Shown: positions 61,501 through 64,000 of the stretch, piece by piece
Numbering within the stretch: the first letter of the stretch is position 1
Layout of the letters: each line of letters begins with the position of its first letter
Assembly (NCBI GenBank): GCA_020744425.1
Contig: JAGMUV010000047.1
Location: forward strand, 1-64,000
Direction: 5' to 3'
DNA: 64,000 nt
From: Dactylonectria macrodidyma
Lineage: Eukaryota > Ascomycota > Sordariomycetes > Hypocreales > Nectriaceae
Position numbers and translations under genes: made by a program
The notes under the pieces: generated by a model
The model's input: the letters and a program-made list of their open reading frames with translations, nothing else
What the model was told of the DNA's origin: nothing
The model's database searches: none

Positions 61501-63525
61501 CGGCTCGCCTCAGGAGCTGCTTGCCACTCGTGGAATCGAGGCATATGACGGTATAGGGATTCCCAGTGGTAATCAGCTGCACTTGCAGTAGCGAAAAGGC
61601 CAGGCCTGCCTAGATTATAGGCATAGGCTTCCAATTCCTTCCTTTGCTTATACCAATACGGCCGGGTGCCCCTGATTACAGCGGCTTGGCGCGTGATCGA
61701 CTGGATCAGTGCTGAGCCTCTGGCTCGTCAGGCTTAGCCATCGCTTCCTCTAGGTCAGCGCGTGTAAGGGCTTGACGGCGGCCTTCGTGTTGCTTGACGA
61801 AGTAGTTGCTTCGCTTTCGGACCTGCGCACGTAACAGCGTGTTGAGGGCGACGAAGGGCCACGTCTTATGGCGGGCAAAACGTCCGTCTTGCCATCTCAT
61901 CGCATGTGCAAGGTAGTCCTGGTACGTGATGCTCCGTAGGCGAGGCTCCACGAAGTCCGCCTTGCCGTCAGGGTAGAGGGTAGGGAACGCGAGCGTTAAC
62001 AGCGGCTGGGAACGGTTGAATTCGTTGATAGGGGTCCTGCGAATAGAAGGCAACGGCATCTGGTGTTGAGCCTGCCCGCCAAGCGGCATATGCTCAAGAT
62101 CAGCCATACGCTCAGGTTCAGGGGTACCATTAAGGAATCGGGACTGCAGGGCGTTTAATTCGGTATCGGTAACCTGCAAATTCGGGATGGCTGATGCGTC
62201 GGCATCGCAAGGATCCTCTTCTACTACCTCCTCAACAGGGCCTTGGGGGACCTCGCCGTCAGGTATGTCAGCCACTTGGCTAGCAACGGAATCAACTATG
62301 CTGCCGTCAAGAGGAAGCCGTTGCAGGCGATCCTGGCTCACGACGATATCGCGATAGCCCGGGTGGTGGCGCTGTAGGTAATGCAGCCAAATCAACAGGC
62401 ATGAGCGGCGTACCCGGAAATCGCGAGCAAACTGCTGCTGGAAGCGAGGGTCGCCGTCCATATTAGGAGGCCGCAGGAGTACGATATCTAGCTCTTCAGG
62501 TAGGACTGGGAGCTCTTCAAATAGCCTACCAACGTTGCGAAGAAAGTGGACAACGTGGCCGCGGTATTTATATTGAGCACCACGTACCTGTAGGACCTTC
62601 ACGTGTACGTGAATCCTAGCAATAAGCATCTCCTCAACCATCGTTAGATCAGGTAGATTGCCGGGGACTTCCCCAAAGTCAAGGTTATTTGTAGCGCTAA
62701 AGAAGTAGGGCTCGTCAGGGGCTCTCTCCCTGTCTCGACCAATGCAGCGGCTGCAGATTTGCAAGCTATTTCGCTTCATATCGAACCAATGCTCCCGGCA
62801 GCGAATGCAACTATGCATCTTATCGTCGTTCAGGGCAGTATAGAACTCCCGCACAAGGGCCTGATCCTCCTCACTAAGGGCAGGCAAGTTAAGGTCCCCT
62901 GTAAAAGGTGGATCAACGATCTGATCAAACTGTCGCTCTTGAGCATGTGCGCCTTGACGTGTATAGCGGCCGCGACGATGACTCTGTGGCAGTGATGAAG
63001 GAGTGGTAGGGAACGATTCCCGTGGTATAGGCGTGCCTAGCACAACAGGAGCCGTTGGAAGAGTGCCTTGAGGAATTGGCGTTTGAGGAATCGGCGTGCC
63101 CAGAACTACTGTTGGCAGGCTAAGGATAGGAGGGATAGGGGAAGGTCCCTCTACCGCGCTTTGGGTCGATGGCCCCAGCAGAGGTCTAGGCAGTCCCTGG
63201 AGTGCGGGCGCCAGACCACGGAATAAGGCAGGTGTGGCAGGAGGTTGTAAGCCGTGCACAGACGCAGGCGTTGGCGCAGCCCGCCTTGGAGGCGTCAGGT
63301 TAGCTAGAGAATCGGTCCTTTTCGTGGCTCGGCGTGGCGATAGCCTCAAGGCGATATTCCGCATGGCGGCAACGGCGGCTCGGGATCCGGCTTCCCGTTC
63401 CCTTCGGCGTGCCCTACAGCTAGCACACTCTCCTGTAAGCTTCGCATGGTCCTTGACGCTTCGAAATTCGACTTCGAGCAGGTCTTGCTTGCAGGTACGG
63501 CAGTTCCGAACCGCCTGGGGTATAT
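58534..63525 (-). pseudogene. Third Helitron Rep-helicase, inactivated
   Basis: Three open pieces in order make one Rep-helicase. The first (about 63525-61706) has a zinc-ribbon-like start (CRTCKQDL, then CASCRARRRERE), a second Cys cluster (CIRCREHW, CSRC) and a DUF6570-like region (LTMVEEMLIARIHVHV, GHVVHFLRN). The second (to about 60130) has the Rep domain with HUH in SSHHHSLYWLN and the two-tyrosine motif IDYAAKYCSK. The third (to 58534) has the PIF1-type helicase (IDEKSMLGL, SYVAVSRVTSLQG). They are separated by frameshifts near 61720-61740 and at a six-A run at 60133-60138. Walker A reads GGGGTGRS, with Arg for the essential Lys. It is distant from Helitrons 1 and 2. Confidence 0.87.
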
Positions 63526-64000
63526 CGTCCTACATCTGACCGTATATATATCCACCTCATACCCACCTAGACTGCTAGATATCACTCGGGCAGGGAGGCT
63601 TTGCGACGGCTTACGTCCAATACCATGATAGATCTCGATAGAGAGGTTGTCTTTGAGGTAGTTAGATCAGGTCTGAATGATCAGGGAGGAAACTGTACTG
63701 CTTCCCGGAGGCAGGGTAACCGAGGAATCTTGACAGGTAGGTCGGTTGCGGAGGTAATATGTGAACCTAGATACCGTTAGCAACCTGATGGGTTTGATTT
63801 GATAGATTTGACGGAAAGGGAAGCAGCCGCCACGTAGGTTAGTGTAAGGAGCAAGGGGCACGGGGCTTATTCAGTCAGAATCGTGCTTAGAAACCCAACA
63901 TCTTGATTGTATTGAAGAAAAGAAGAACCTGAAAGCTCTTGGAGAGCTTGCCAAGCTAGTTACCTAGTCAACGCTCAGGGGTTTGTGGGCCTTCATTTGG
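63526..64000. other. Upstream of the third Helitron gene, no gene seen
   Basis: A short upstream exon ending at an acceptor near 63524 (minus strand GTCAGATGTAG) is possible but not supported by a clear start. Nothing else is recognised to the window end. Confidence 0.35.

Noticed and set aside
1..64000. Giant Starship-type element, CRISPR, tRNA or rRNA genes
   Set aside because: No DUF3435-type tyrosine recombinase, spacer array, cloverleaf or rRNA signature was recognised on either strand.

Overview
The window looks like a repeat-rich, probably accessory block of a filamentous ascomycete genome (Pezizomycotina). Support comes from many 46-69 bp GT-AG introns, fungal clades of DNA transposons (hAT, Fot1/pogo-type, piggyBac), a chromodomain Ty3/Gypsy element, Tad-like LINE pieces, a fungal rhodopsin-like 7TM gene, a MYND-finger gene and a typical fungal C2H2 regulator. 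Most of the 64 kb is mobile DNA, and much of it is young: the hAT element has perfect 8-bp target duplications, the Gypsy LTRs are identical over their 164 bp overlap, and several transposase or Rep/helicase genes are open end to end. Pervasive RIP-type damage is not evident.

Layout. 0.6-3.6 kb: intact hAT element. 3.6-6.9 kb: hAT relic, Gypsy chromodomain relic with an antisense spliced gene, and LTR-like DNA. 7.2-12.0 kb: two complete pogo-type elements in tandem. 12.4-17.8 kb: two damaged host-type genes (a kinase with altered catalytic residues, and a C2H2 factor split by a solo LTR), a foldback MITE and a Helitron helicase tail. 17.9-23.9 kb: a Gypsy element with a hAT-type MITE in gag and a truncated 5' LTR fused to a DDE transposase fragment. 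25.9-45.0 kb: two large Helitron-type units facing each other tail to tail. 45.1-49.7 kb: MYND gene, dispersed repeats and LINE pieces. 49.8-54.4 kb: two piggyBac elements in divergent orientation. 54.5-55.7 kb: LINE ORF1 relic split by a MITE. 56.1-57.5 kb: intact five-exon 7TM gene. 58.5-63.5 kb: a third, different and inactivated Helitron Rep/helicase.

The most interesting system is the pair of Helitrons. Each has a three-exon Rep-helicase gene of more than 2,100 codons (HUH motif, two-tyrosine motif, PIF1-type helicase) and, divergently transcribed from the other side of its upstream region, a two-exon gene for a 340-487 residue protein. Both of these proteins have a beta-rich N-terminal half containing a Gly-Lys-(Val/Ile)-x-Gly core, then a Pro/Ser-rich tail with a Lys/Arg cluster. 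I infer that they are Helitron-carried accessory proteins, possibly single-strand DNA binding (OB-fold, RPA-like). This needs structure prediction and checking in other genomes.

Coordinates of spliced genes were worked out by eye from splice signals, reading frame and paralogue comparison. Family names rest on motif recognition, not on database searches.
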